DNA of 64,000 nt, taken from the NCBI RefSeq assembly GCF_038022665.1, contig NZ_CP150629.1:912480-976479 (forward strand), read 5' to 3'. Below the pieces are notes generated by a model. It was not told the origin of the DNA and ran no database searches. It saw nothing but the letters and a program-made list of their open reading frames with translations. The position numbers and the translations under genes were made by a program. The stretch is from Methanolobus sp. WCC4. Its GTDB lineage: Archaea; Halobacteriota; Methanosarcinia; Methanosarcinales; Methanosarcinaceae. The stretch's first letter is position 1. Each line of letters opens with the position of its first letter. Of the stretch, positions 16,608-25,338 are shown in pieces.

Positions 16608-17990
16608 ATGAAAAAAATATTATTACTTATGTTAGTGCTGTTGTTGCCAATAACCAATGCAGCAGCAGCTAGCCTGACTGCAGGTGCATCAGGGGTGAAC
16701 GTGGATCTTTTGAGCCAGAGTCCCTATCCTGCCAGGCCAGGTGAGACCGTAGAGATAACACTCAGTTTACAAAATGAGGGAAGCAATGACCTTTCTGATG
16801 TCGTCGTATCTTTAGATGCTGAGTATCCGTTCAGTCAGGTATCCGGTGAATCATTGTCCAAGACCGTATCCTACATGGAAGCTCGTCAGGATGAGGATGA
16901 TGCAACTTATCTAAAATTCAAGCTTAAGGTTGATTCTGATGTTTCAGACGGGACCTATGATATAGATGTGGTAGTGAAAGACAGTGAATCTGATTCCAGC
17001 TCAGTAACAACTCTTGAGGTAGAGGTTCAGGGTAAGGAATACGCTCAGATCGTTACCATTAGTGACTCGAGCATTGATGTTGCAACAGTAGAACCTCTTG
17101 AGTTTGTCATTACCAATACAGGTTCATCACCACTACAGAATATGGCTGTTTCATGGGAAGAATCAACCGGTACGATCTTGCCTGTATATTCCTCTAATAC
17201 CAAGTACATAAGTTCCCTGGATGTCGATGAATCTGCTACAGTGGTATACTCTGTGATGGCAGATGTAGATGCTGATCCCGGACTGTATCAGCTTGATATC
17301 ACACTTGAGTTCGAGGACTATGAATCAGACACGACTGTGATAGAAACCAAGGCCGGTCTGTTCGTAGGAGGAACCACTGACTTTGACCTGAGTTATTCCG
17401 AAAGTGACGAAGGTGAGGTTTCACTGTCCCTTGCGAACGTAGGTAACAATGAAGCTTACTCTGTGAAGGTCTCAATCCCTGAGCAGGACAATTTCCAGGC
17501 AACAGGAAGTACATCCACAATTGTCGGTAACCTTGAGAAAGGTGACTATACCATCACATCATTCTCAATAACCCAGACCAGTTCAATGCCATCCATGGGA
17601 GATGAGGATTCGACAGGTACAGCACAGGCTGAACCCACAGAGATGACTGCTGAAGACATGGAAGCAATGCAGGAAGAGATGGAAGCAAAGACCGAGCTTC
17701 TTGTCAACATAGAGTATACAGATTCTGCAGGACAGAGGCACACTGTGGAAAAAGCAGTTCAGATCGAGGAATTGACTGGTGGCACAATGGCAGCTGGAAT
17801 GTCCGGCGGACCAGGAGGTCAGAGCTCATCATCTAACAGTAACCTGTTGTATGGTGCTGTGATCCTGGTAGTCGTAGTTGTAGGATTCAATTACAGAAAG
17901 AAGAAGATGATGAAAGAAGGCAACTATGTCCCACTCAACGTAGAGCTAAGGAATCTCAAGGCCAAGATACTGAAGAAGGAAAAACAATGA
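16608..17990 (+). CDS. COG1361 S-layer-type exported protein of the ABC operon
   Basis: A 460-residue membrane-anchored exported protein. A signal peptide (MKKILLLMLVLLLPITNAAA) is followed by successive beta-sandwich repeats of the COG1361/CARDB type, seen in YPARPGETVEITLSLQNEGS, PLEFVITNTGSSPLQNMAV and GEVSLSLANVGNNEAYSVKV. A Met/Glu-rich insert lies near 335-370. A C-terminal transmembrane helix (LLYGAVILVVVVVGF) precedes a basic tail. Such proteins often pair with MacB-like permeases in methanogens and may act as the external adaptor. The start at 16608 is chosen for the GTGAT ribosome site; a GTG at 16599 overlapping the ATPase stop is an alternative. Confidence 0.85.
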   Translation: MKKILLLMLVLLLPITNAAAASLTAGASGVNVDLLSQSPYPARPGETVEITLSLQNEGSNDLSDVVVSLDAEYPFSQVSGESLSKTVSYMEARQDEDDATYLKFKLKVDSDVSDGTYDIDVVVKDSESDSSSVTTLEVEVQGKEYAQIVTISDSSIDVATVEPLEFVITNTGSSPLQNMAVSWEESTGTILPVYSSNTKYISSLDVDESATVVYSVMADVDADPGLYQLDITLEFEDYESDTTVIETKAGLFVGGTTDFDLSYSESDEGEVSLSLANVGNNEAYSVKVSIPEQDNFQATGSTSTIVGNLEKGDYTITSFSITQTSSMPSMGDEDSTGTAQAEPTEMTAEDMEAMQEEMEAKTELLVNIEYTDSAGQRHTVEKAVQIEELTGGTMAAGMSGGPGGQSSSSNSNLLYGAVILVVVVVGFNYRKKKMMKEGNYVPLNVELRNLKAKILKKEKQ

Positions 17991-19246
17991 GACGTAGTAC
18001 CTATATCAAGCTTGCTACCAACATCCTGGTCCACAGTAAGATCAGAAGCTGGCTCACTATAATAGGTATCGTCATTGGTGTTGGATCAGTTGTCACCATC
18101 ATGGCGCTGAGTGATAGTATGGCTGCAGATATGGAAGAACAATTCGCGGATATGGACCTTACATTGATCCAGATCACTCCTGGTTATTCCCATGCCTCCT
18201 CTGGAGGCCCAGGAGGAGGAGGTCCGCCTGGTATGGGAGGTAGTTCGTCAAGTACTTCCTCCGATGATGATGACCCGGAGTTGACCAAAAAGGATATACA
18301 GGCCCTGAAAGCGGTTGACAACTTGGATTACATCTATGGAGAGATATCCGGCAGTGACCTGGAAGTATATTTCATGGGTGAAACTGCGGATCTTTCAGTG
18401 ACAGGAGTTGACAGTCAGGTATGGCAGTACACTGTAACCTATGAGCTGGAATCCGGCAGATTGCTGGATGCCTCTGACGCTAACGTTGTGGTCATAGGGT
18501 ATGGTATAGCTCATGACATGTTTGACGATGAAGTAGGCCTGAACCGTGTGCTAACGATCGAAGGTAAATCTTACAGGGTCGTAGGCATACTGGCAGAAGA
18601 TGAAGATGATAATTCGATCTTCATGCCGATAGATGCAGCAGTCGAGATAATAGAAGATGCAGAGAATGGTGTTTACGATACCATCGTGGTCAAGGCATCG
18701 GATGTAGATTACGTTGAAACGGCTGTTGACGATATCGAAGAACGTCTGATGTTGTCAAGGGGCATCATGGATGAGGATGACAGGGATTTCTCTGTTTCAG
18801 ATTCACTATCAAGGGCAGAATCTGCCAGTGAGATGATGGAGTCCATGACAATATTCCTGGGAGCCATAGCAGGAGTTTCACTTCTCGTGGGTTCTGTGGG
18901 TATTGCGAACACGATGTTCACATCAGTAATGGAGAAGACCAAGGAAATAGGCACAATGAAAGCCATCGGTGCCAAGAACGGTGATATTCTTATGATATTC
19001 CTGTTCAACTCGGCACTGGTGGGCTTTGTAGGAGGCGTGCTGGGCATAGTGCTAAGTCTTGTGCTGACATCGCTGATGCCGTACCTTGGAATTTCCATGA
19101 TGCGTTCATCCATGGGTATGACGGTTGCTCCATATCTGATGGTGCTGGGTGTATCCATTGCAATATTCATTGGAGTGCTGTCAGGTATCATCCCGGCATA
19201 CAACGCTTCAAAGATGAGGCCGGTGGATGCACTGAGATACGAATGA
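17987..19246 (+). CDS. MacB-like ABC transporter permease
   Basis: A 419-residue permease with the FtsX/MacB layout. TM1 (SWLTIIGIVIGVGSVVTIMA, about 20-40) is followed by a large external domain (about 50-275), then three C-terminal helices (FLGAIAGVSLLVGSVGIANT, FLFNSALVGFVGGVLGIVLS and YLMVLGVSIAIFIGVLSGII). The coupling segment EKTKEIGTMKAIGAKNGDI contacts the ATPase. A Gly/Pro/Ser/Asp-rich low-complexity loop sits near residues 65-100. It overlaps the COG1361 gene by four bases (ATGA), so the three products are probably one complex. Confidence 0.92.
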   Translation: MRRSTYIKLATNILVHSKIRSWLTIIGIVIGVGSVVTIMALSDSMAADMEEQFADMDLTLIQITPGYSHASSGGPGGGGPPGMGGSSSSTSSDDDDPELTKKDIQALKAVDNLDYIYGEISGSDLEVYFMGETADLSVTGVDSQVWQYTVTYELESGRLLDASDANVVVIGYGIAHDMFDDEVGLNRVLTIEGKSYRVVGILAEDEDDNSIFMPIDAAVEIIEDAENGVYDTIVVKASDVDYVETAVDDIEERLMLSRGIMDEDDRDFSVSDSLSRAESASEMMESMTIFLGAIAGVSLLVGSVGIANTMFTSVMEKTKEIGTMKAIGAKNGDILMIFLFNSALVGFVGGVLGIVLSLVLTSLMPYLGISMMRSSMGMTVAPYLMVLGVSIAIFIGVLSGIIPAYNASKMRPVDALRYE

Positions 19247-19294
19247 ACAAACACAGAACTTAAGATCCCTCTCCCGAGGGGAATTTACGGGTCT

Positions 19295-19323
19295 CATATG
19301 AAGCTGTGGGGTTGCTTCATATG
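19295..19323 (+). terminator. Ten-pair hairpin after the ABC operon
   Basis: CATATGAAGC (19295-19304) pairs perfectly with GCTTCATATG (19314-19323) around TGTGGGGTT. A smaller CCCTC/GAGGG hairpin lies just before it at about 19267-19280. Between the permease stop and the transglutaminase gene, it could end the transcript or be a processing signal. Confidence 0.5.
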
Positions 19324-19416
19324 ATCCCTCTTTATATTCAGGATCTAGTGGGTGGATCAATGGCTGAGATGATCAATAGAATAGAGGATCGTATAGAATA
19401 AATAAGGTGAAATGCG

Positions 19417-20460
19417 ATGACAAAATTGGTACTGTCTACTATAATGGCATTGATACTGATGTTCTCGGCATATACAGTGGCCGATGGGAATGATAATGCG
19501 AATATATCTTTTTCTTCCTCTCTTATCGAGGATGGTGTTTCAGGTAATATGAGAGCTAAAGCCCAGCAGATGGCCTTTACAGCCAGCCAGCAATTCCTGA
19601 GTTCCAATATGGCCCAGAGATTAGGTTTTGGTCAGGGTCAAATGCAAAATGCTCAGAACATGCAGACACCGCAAGTCCTACAACAGAACAATATGCAGAA
19701 TATGAGACAACAGGGTCATCAGGGAGGAATGGATACTGCTCCTTCAAATATGCCTGTTCAGAATGTTCCTATGGAACCTGTTCCAAGGATGCAACAGGAA
19801 ATGTTGGACAGGGAGGAGCTAAGGGATTTCCTGCAGGATAACACATTCTCTGTAACAGATATATCTGAGTTCCAGGAATATGTGACCCCTTATGCAGATG
19901 CAGTTCAGGATTATCTTGATGATGAGGATCTCGATGATGAGGATGAGATATACGAGGCTGCAGTTGAATGGATATGGGTGTCTGACAGTGTTCTGCACGG
20001 GCAGCAGGAATTGTGGCTGACACCTACGGAGTTCCTTGAGGAAACACCTGACTATGACTCGAACCCTGTCTCCGGTGAGATTGTGAGTGACTGTGAGGAC
20101 CAGGCCAACACCCTTGCATCATTGCTGATCGGTTCCGGTGAGTATGATGAGAGCGATGTCAGGGTTGCCATAGGTCTTGTGAACTTCGATGGCAGTACCG
20201 GAGGGCATGCATGGGTGGAGGTCTATGAGGACGGTGAATGGTTCCCTGTGGATGCTACAGTTGGTCCATATTATGACGAGGATTCGGATGAAGTGATCTA
20301 TCCCGATGACTATGAGGATATAGACTTCGAATATTTCCAGGATGAGGATTATTCGGTGATTGAATTGTGGTACTATTACAACAACGAGTACTTCATCGAT
20401 GTGAATTCAGGAACAAATGATGCCCCGGATAACTGGGATTCTATGCCTTCCAGTTACTGA
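19417..20460 (+). CDS. Secreted transglutaminase-like protein, long form
   Basis: A 347-residue exported protein. A signal peptide (MTKLVLSTIMALILMFSAYT) precedes a Gln/Met/Asn-rich low-complexity region (about 65-130). An acidic transglutaminase-like domain follows with the triad Cys226 (SDCEDQANTLA), His264 (GGHAWVEV) and Asp279 (FPVDAT). The fold includes cysteine proteases as well as transglutaminases, so it may cleave or crosslink surface proteins. The triad is complete, so activity is plausible. A paralog without the Gln/Met insert is encoded at 22526-23410. The ribosome site AGGTGA supports the start. Confidence 0.85.
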   Translation: MTKLVLSTIMALILMFSAYTVADGNDNANISFSSSLIEDGVSGNMRAKAQQMAFTASQQFLSSNMAQRLGFGQGQMQNAQNMQTPQVLQQNNMQNMRQQGHQGGMDTAPSNMPVQNVPMEPVPRMQQEMLDREELRDFLQDNTFSVTDISEFQEYVTPYADAVQDYLDDEDLDDEDEIYEAAVEWIWVSDSVLHGQQELWLTPTEFLEETPDYDSNPVSGEIVSDCEDQANTLASLLIGSGEYDESDVRVAIGLVNFDGSTGGHAWVEVYEDGEWFPVDATVGPYYDEDSDEVIYPDDYEDIDFEYFQDEDYSVIELWYYYNNEYFIDVNSGTNDAPDNWDSMPSSY

Positions 20461-20621
20461 TCACCTGTTTTTCCTTTTTCTTCTCCTCTCTTTTTCTTTT
20501 TTGAATGCAAGTATGGTGGGCACTTTCTCATGATGCTGGATTATTTGGCACACTCGGGTTCAAATTTATTCTTAGTAATCTATCAATAATTTATTATGTG
20601 TTGGTGTTAATACATTAAAAC

Positions 20622-20933
20622 GTGTCAGAATTTAGTTTATCATGGGTCCCTGCTATCAGCAGAAAGGTGGTTATAGCTGGTTTTCTTGTTGAAGGATGGA
20701 TATTTACTGCACTGATCGCTGCCACGGTTTTAGGTATTGTAGGCTATGGGGAAGTAAGGTATCTTCACTGGACCATATCATTGACCATCCCTGTCTGGGT
20801 ATTACTTATGTCCAATACGAAACCCCGCGAATTAAGTCCTGAGGATGAGAAGAGGGCTATAATGGCGATGGCAATTACTTTCATTATCTTTGTAATTGTA
20901 GCTCTGGCATGGTTACTGAAAGACAGTGTATGA
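20622..20933 (+). CDS. Small membrane protein of unknown function
   Basis: A 103-residue integral membrane protein with about three hydrophobic segments (VVIAGFLVEGWIFTALIAAT, WTISLTIPVWVLLMS and AMAITFIIFVIVALAWLL). A polar loop, TKPRELSPEDEKRA, lies before the last. The start is a GTG because no ATG occurs near the beginning of the reading frame; the ribosome site is weak. Family not recognised. It stands alone between the transglutaminase gene and a methyltransferase gene. Confidence 0.65.
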   Translation: MSEFSLSWVPAISRKVVIAGFLVEGWIFTALIAATVLGIVGYGEVRYLHWTISLTIPVWVLLMSNTKPRELSPEDEKRAIMAMAITFIIFVIVALAWLLKDSV

Positions 20934-20990
20934 AATGACCGTGGTGACAAAACATATGCATTTTTAAGGGCATATCTGTAATATCCTATC

Positions 20991-21797
20991 ATGACCTCCC
21001 ATGAATATGTCCACGGGTACTCTGAAAGGGAATCCGTCCGCCTCAGCGACCAGGCAAACACACTTGAAGAACTCCTGCACAGCGATACGAAATATCCGGC
21101 AGGAAGTAAAGTGCTTGAAGCCGGATGTGGCATTGGTGCCCAGACCGTCATCCTCTCAAAGAACAGTCCACAGGCACATATTACATCTATTGACATCTCA
21201 GAGGACTCACTGAACCTTGCAAAAGAACGTGCCGCCGGTGAGGGAGTCACAAATGTGGAGTTCCGTGTGGAGAATATCTTCGACCTGCCCTTTGAGGATG
21301 AGCGCTTCGACCACATCTTCGTCTGCTTCGTGCTCGAACACCTCAAGGAACCGGTCGAAGCACTGGCAAGCCTGCGCAGAGTGCTCAAAAAGGGTGGCAC
21401 CCTAACAGTCATCGAAGGTGACCATGGTTCTTGTTTCTTCCATCCGGAAACCGATGCAGGAGTGAAAGCATGGAACTGCCTGATAGAAGTGCAGGCAAGG
21501 CTTGGCGGTGATTCACTCATCGGCAGGCAGGTCTACCCGCTTATCAAACAGGCAGGCTTCAAGGATGTTGTAGTGTCACCCCGCATGGTCTACAGCGATT
21601 CCAGCCTGCCACACATGGAAGAGGGATTTGTGAGAAGGACGATAATTCCAATGGTCGAAGGTGTCAGGGAAAGTGCCATCGAGATGGGAATAATCGATGC
21701 GGAGACTTTTGACAGGGGTATTGAGGATCTGCACAGGACAGCGACGGAGTACGGGACTTTCAATTATATGTTCTTCAAGGGAGTGGGGAGAAAGTGA
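20991..21797 (+). CDS. Class I SAM-dependent methyltransferase
   Basis: A 268-residue methyltransferase with motif I VLEAGCGIGAQTVIL (about residue 41), an acidic motif II position in ITSIDISEDSLNLAKE, the post-I segment NIFDLPFEDERFDHIF and motif IV/V LEHLKEPVEALASLRRVLKK. The C-terminal ~110 residues form a cap that may recognise substrate. Similar proteins act on small molecules or quinone-like lipids, but the substrate cannot be read here. It appears monocistronic, starting shortly after a TATA-like region near 20960. Confidence 0.85.
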   Translation: MTSHEYVHGYSERESVRLSDQANTLEELLHSDTKYPAGSKVLEAGCGIGAQTVILSKNSPQAHITSIDISEDSLNLAKERAAGEGVTNVEFRVENIFDLPFEDERFDHIFVCFVLEHLKEPVEALASLRRVLKKGGTLTVIEGDHGSCFFHPETDAGVKAWNCLIEVQARLGGDSLIGRQVYPLIKQAGFKDVVVSPRMVYSDSSLPHMEEGFVRRTIIPMVEGVRESAIEMGIIDAETFDRGIEDLHRTATEYGTFNYMFFKGVGRK

Positions 21798-21928
21798 GGC
21801 CTATTGATCTCACTTGCTTGTCATAATCGCAGAATATCAATTTTATGGGGTTGACTACGGTATTTTATTGTCAGTATGCAGAAAAAGGCTAAAGTAAAAA
21901 GATAACCCCATCCATCTTTTCGGATTGT

Positions 21929-21973
21929 GCCGGCTTCGCCGGACCCTTCGGGATGGCTTAAGTTATTCATGAC
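21929..21973 (+). repeat. Dispersed 45-bp GC-rich repeat, copy 1
   Basis: GCCGGCTTCGCCGGACCCTTCGGG at 21929-21952 forms a CCGGC/GCCGG hairpin, and the unit ends in ATTCATGAC at 21973. A second copy lies at 25494-25538. Flanking CCATCC and GGATGG could extend the fold. Much higher GC than the surroundings marks it as an insertion-like intergenic element. Confidence 0.6.
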
Positions 21974-22202
21974 TTAGACCAGTCTTACTTATTGTTCCCT
22001 GTGCCCTTGTGTATCTGATAGTTCTGCAAAAGATCATTGAAAACAAAGAACAATACTACCATCCGCCGCAGGCGGCGCGTTCCTTCACCACCATCCTGAT
22101 GACTATTGAAATAATGCAGTTATTAAAATCGCTTAGTCCAAAGTTGAAATTTGCAGGGTCTCTACAAATCCAAATTCATACCAGAACAGATGAAGAGAAC
22201 AA

Positions 22203-22333
22203 TCAACTCCTCTTCCCCACCGCAACAAACCCATTCACCCGATTCCCCGCCCTCGTCACAAACTCATCCCTTTTGAAGAGATTCACACTAAATCCATTCT
22301 TGATCAGCAAAAAACAAGCTCCTTATCTGAAAA
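22203..22333 (-). pseudogene. Fragment of the methyltransferase gene found intact at 23461-24138
   Basis: On the minus strand this stretch closely matches the 3' end of the intact methyltransferase gene at 23461-24138, in near-continuous alignment from TCAACTC to AAGCTCCTT. One base is missing in the A-run and there are many substitutions. Only about the last 43 codons remain. A 134-codon plus-strand open frame across it (22009-22413) is a by-product and is not supported as a gene. The rest of 21798-22525 holds the GC-rich repeat, a second GC-rich palindrome near 22060 and otherwise AT-rich sequence. Confidence 0.7.
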
Positions 22334-22525
22334 GGAAGCGACGCTGCGGCTGTTCTGGCAAGCCGAGGATATCTAATGTAGAATGTGAAGCTGCAAAAAG
22401 CTCACATGACTAATTTCAGTCACAATCTATTAATTTATTATGGCAACAACTAAAATTATATAAAATGAAGAGTACTATAGGTAACATACCAAACAGAATT
22501 CATGTGGTCAAATGGGCTAAAGACT

Positions 22526-23410
22526 ATGAAAAGATCGATACTTCTTATTTTCCTGGTAGCAATACTGATGTTTTCGGTCTATGCTGTATCTGATGGGGAT
22601 GATGGTCCAGCTACATCTTTTTCTTCTGTTTCTCTTAAAGATAATGTTTCAGACATTATGAGGTCAGAAGATACAATAAATGCTGTTCCTTCAAACGCTC
22701 TTTCTGAAAATATCCTTGTGGATAAGGTTCCACAGGTGCAGCAGGAAATGGCTGACAAAAAAGACATCAGAGATTTTATCCCGGCTGATCCTCCTGAAAC
22801 GACAGGGGTTTTACGGGTTCAGGAATATGTAACACCATACGCTGATGCTGTGCAGGACTATCTTAGGGATGAAGGTCTTGATGATGCAGATGAGATATAT
22901 GAGACTGCAGTTTCATGGATCTGGGTGTCTGATGCTACCCTGAACGACCAGCCGGATGGATGGCTCACTCCTTCGGAGTTCCTGCAAGATACTCCGGACT
23001 TCGATTCAAACCCTGTGTCAGGTGAGATCGTAAGTGATTGTACTGAACAGGCTAATACTCTTGCATCGTTACTGATCGGCTCCGGTGAATATGATGAAGA
23101 TACCTTAAGGGTTGTTATGGGTCAGGTGACCAGCAGTAACATTAATGGTGGTCATGCATGGGTCGAAGTCTACGAGGATGGGGAATGGTTCCCTGTGGAT
23201 GCCACAGTAGGTCCTCGCTATGACGATGACCTTGGGGAAGTGGTCTATCCTGATAATTACGAAGATATTGACTTCGATCACTTCCGGGAGGAAAACTACT
23301 CTGTGGTCTATCTCTGGTATTATTATAACAATGAATACAGCCTTGATGTAAGTTCAGGTACAGGAAATGCACCTGATAATTGGTATTCTATTCCTTCCAG
23401 TTATTATTGA
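22526..23410 (+). CDS. Secreted transglutaminase-like protein, short form
   Basis: A 294-residue paralog of the 19417-20460 product. A signal peptide (MKRSILLIFLVAILMFSVYA) and a short linker lead to the same acidic transglutaminase-like domain, with Cys172 (SDCTEQANTLA), His210 (GGHAWVEV) and Asp225 (FPVDAT) intact. It lacks the Gln/Met-rich insert. The start at 22526 is chosen so the basic residues directly precede the hydrophobic core; an ATG at 22502 would add eight residues. It is probably exported to the cell surface. The 3' end lies 50 bases from a convergent methyltransferase gene. Confidence 0.83.
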   Translation: MKRSILLIFLVAILMFSVYAVSDGDDGPATSFSSVSLKDNVSDIMRSEDTINAVPSNALSENILVDKVPQVQQEMADKKDIRDFIPADPPETTGVLRVQEYVTPYADAVQDYLRDEGLDDADEIYETAVSWIWVSDATLNDQPDGWLTPSEFLQDTPDFDSNPVSGEIVSDCTEQANTLASLLIGSGEYDEDTLRVVMGQVTSSNINGGHAWVEVYEDGEWFPVDATVGPRYDDDLGEVVYPDNYEDIDFDHFREENYSVVYLWYYYNNEYSLDVSSGTGNAPDNWYSIPSSYY

Positions 23411-23460
23411 TATTTTATCTCTTTCTCTTAAATTCATATCAAAACATATGAAGAAAATGA

Positions 23461-24138
23461 TCAACTCTTTTTTGCAACCACAACAAACCCATTGATCAGA
23501 TTTCCAGTCCTCGTCACAAACGTATCCCTCTTGAAAAACTCCACCTCAAAACCATTCTCAATCAGCAAAAAAACAAGCTCCTTCTCAGTAAAATGATGAG
23601 CAACGTAAGCAACCTCTCCGGTCTTCTCATCATAAGCAAAGAATGAACCCTCTTCCTTTGTCATCGGCAGGTCTCTGATGTAGCGTTCGCGGTAGATCTG
23701 CGAATGCCAGGTCTGCCCGAAATCAGCAAGATAAAGGTAAGCTCCGGGTTTTAGCACCCTGTGCGCTTCCCTGATGATGCGTGCACGTTCCTCTTTTGAC
23801 ACTATAGTTGTCAGGAAGGCCTGCATTATCGCTACATCGAAGCTTGCGTCAGGAGATGGTAGATGTGTGGCATCGGTCCGGGCGAATAACGGACTTTGCG
23901 TGCACTCATATGATACTGAAGATGAAGATGCCATTTGAAGAGCTTCAGGATTGATGTCTACTCCTGTGACACAGAAGCCCTGAGATGCCAGGGGGATGCT
24001 CACTTTTCCGGTTCCGCAGCCGATATCAAGGATCTTGCAGTTGGGAAATGTGTACTCATAGAAGACCTGGTCTAGTTCTATTGTCGTGGGAATGTCTTTT
24101 CCCTTGATCAGTGACCATGAGGATGATTCATTTTTCAT
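23461..24138 (-). CDS. Class I SAM-dependent methyltransferase
   Basis: A 225-residue methyltransferase with motif [17 protein letters not shown] (about residue 35), [34 protein letters not shown] and the [19 protein letters not shown] strand. It matches the Methyltransf_11/25 group, whose substrates are varied and not deducible here. A degraded copy of its 3' end lies at 22203-22333, on the other side of the transglutaminase gene, so this locus has been duplicated and partly lost. The protein is distinct from the 20991-21797 enzyme. Confidence 0.85.
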   Translation of the reverse strand: MKNESSSWSLIKGKDIPTTIELDQVFYEYTFPNCKILDIGCGTGKVSIPLASQGFCVTGVDINPEALQMASSSSVSYECTQSPLFARTDATHLPSPDASFDVAIMQAFLTTIVSKEERARIIREAHRVLKPGAYLYLADFGQTWHSQIYRERYIRDLPMTKEEGSFFAYDEKTGEVAYVAHHFTEKELVFLLIENGFEVEFFKRDTFVTRTGNLINGFVVVAKKS

Positions 24139-24262
24139 TGGAGTTGCTCCCGGACAGTTTTCCGTTTCTAATTGACCTGTGGACTATTTGAATACTCGGT
24201 GCTCAAGCGACAAATTTCCTCTAAGCAAACGTTTTACTATGTTAACGAAGACAACTCTTTCC

Positions 24263-24637
24263 ATGGTGCAGATAGAAACCAGATGCATCTCAAAAACGAG
24301 ATGTCTCATCTATACGATCCTCCTGTTCATCCTTGCAGGCATTTTTGAGATAGGTGGGGGATATCTCATCTGGCTCTGGGTACGGGAGAACAGGGATCTC
24401 AGTTTCGCAATTCTCGGGGCTGTCGTACTGTTCCTTTACGGGATCGTGCCTACCCTCCAGCCATCGCACTTCCACAGGATATACGCCACTTACGGAGGCA
24501 TATTCGTGGTGATGTCTCTGCTCTGGGGATGGGTGTTCGACAGGATACCACCGGATATCTATGACATCATCGGTTGTGTTGTGATCCTCATTGGTGTTGC
24601 GATCATATTCTACTGGCCAAGGGAGGGTGAGGAATGA
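24263..24637 (+). CDS. UPF0060 (YnfA-like) membrane protein, first of a pair
   Basis: A 124-residue membrane protein with four helices and the UPF0060 landmarks: the first helix (LLFILAGIFEIGGGYLIWLW), ILGAVVLFLYGIVPTLQPSHFHRIYATYGG spanning the second and third segments, and a final helix before a short tail. UPF0060 is related to the small multidrug resistance family. The start is uncertain: the reading frame opens at 24179, and 24263 is chosen because family members begin shortly before helix 1. It overlaps the next gene by four bases, and that gene encodes a second member. Confidence 0.8.
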   Translation: MVQIETRCISKTRCLIYTILLFILAGIFEIGGGYLIWLWVRENRDLSFAILGAVVLFLYGIVPTLQPSHFHRIYATYGGIFVVMSLLWGWVFDRIPPDIYDIIGCVVILIGVAIIFYWPREGEE

Positions 24638-24981
24638 TTAGCGAAGACATGATCTCCTTTGCAGCCATCTCTCTTGGGTTGTTCTTCCTTGCCGCCCTGT
24701 TTGAGATCGGTGGTGGCTATCTTGTCTGGTTGTGGCTGAGGGAGAAGAGAGGCATGATGCTGGGACTCATGGGTGGGGTCGTCCTTGCGATATACGGAAT
24801 AATACCCACTTTCCAGCCAGCTCACTTTGGAAGGGTGTACGCTGCATATGGAGGGATCTTCATAGTCTCCTCGCTCATCTGGGGTAAGTTCGTTGACAGG
24901 ACAGAGCCGGACAGGTATGAGGTGATCGGTGCTTTGATAGCACTTGTAGGCGTATTCATTATGTTCTATACTCCAAGGTAG
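24634..24981 (+). CDS. UPF0060 (YnfA-like) membrane protein, second of a pair
   Basis: A 115-residue member of the same family with four hydrophobic segments, including ALFEIGGGYLVWLWLREKRG, LMGGVVLAIYGIIPTFQPAH, RVYAAYGGIFIVSSLIWG and ALIALVGVFIMFYTPR. The first and third segments carry the conserved E-I-G-G-G-Y and A-x-Y-G-G motifs. The start ATG overlaps the previous stop (ATGA) and GAGG lies just upstream. Expression as a coupled pair suggests a heterodimer, as in some paired SMR transporters. Substrate unknown. Confidence 0.85.
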   Translation: MISEDMISFAAISLGLFFLAALFEIGGGYLVWLWLREKRGMMLGLMGGVVLAIYGIIPTFQPAHFGRVYAAYGGIFIVSSLIWGKFVDRTEPDRYEVIGALIALVGVFIMFYTPR

Positions 24982-24999
24982 AGCATCCACCTGAAAATA

Positions 25000-25338
25000 T
25001 CACTGTGCAGAAGTGTGGTTTGGCTGCTTCTTAGCACCCAGTATCTGCTCGGCCTCACATCTGCATTCTTTCATAATAGTATCAGGTATCATCTTAATAG
25101 CAAGTATCAATGCGATTGGAATGAGGAGGATATCATCCATTACACCAATGACAGGGACAAAACTCGGAATAAGGTCAATGGGGCTTAGTATATAGATAGT
25201 AACAAAAGCTGCGAGTAACCTTGTATGGATCGGCAGATCAGAGCGTTTGCTGGCAATGGATAGCGTCTTTGTGTGCAATTGCAGCTTGTAGAACCGTTCC
25301 TTCAATATTGCTTTCAGGATGAACGTTATTATGCCCAC
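25000..25338 (-). CDS. DUF1232 (YkvA-like) membrane protein
   Basis: A 112-residue protein with the DUF1232 core VTIYILSPIDLIPSFVPVIG-VMDDILLIPIALILAI (about residues 47-83), which carries the characteristic S-P-I-D-L-I-P and D-D hydrophobic pattern. A basic amphipathic N-terminus and a short cysteine-containing C-terminus (CRCEAEQIL) flank it. Family function is unknown. It is convergent with the UPF0060 pair, with 18 bases between stops. Confidence 0.82.
   Translation of the reverse strand: MGIITFILKAILKERFYKLQLHTKTLSIASKRSDLPIHTRLLAAFVTIYILSPIDLIPSFVPVIGVMDDILLIPIALILAIKMIPDTIMKECRCEAEQILGAKKQPNHTSAQ

Noticed and set aside
22009-22413. 134-codon plus-strand open frame
   Set aside because: It crosses a GC-rich palindrome and the antisense of a methyltransferase remnant, with no ribosome site or domain.
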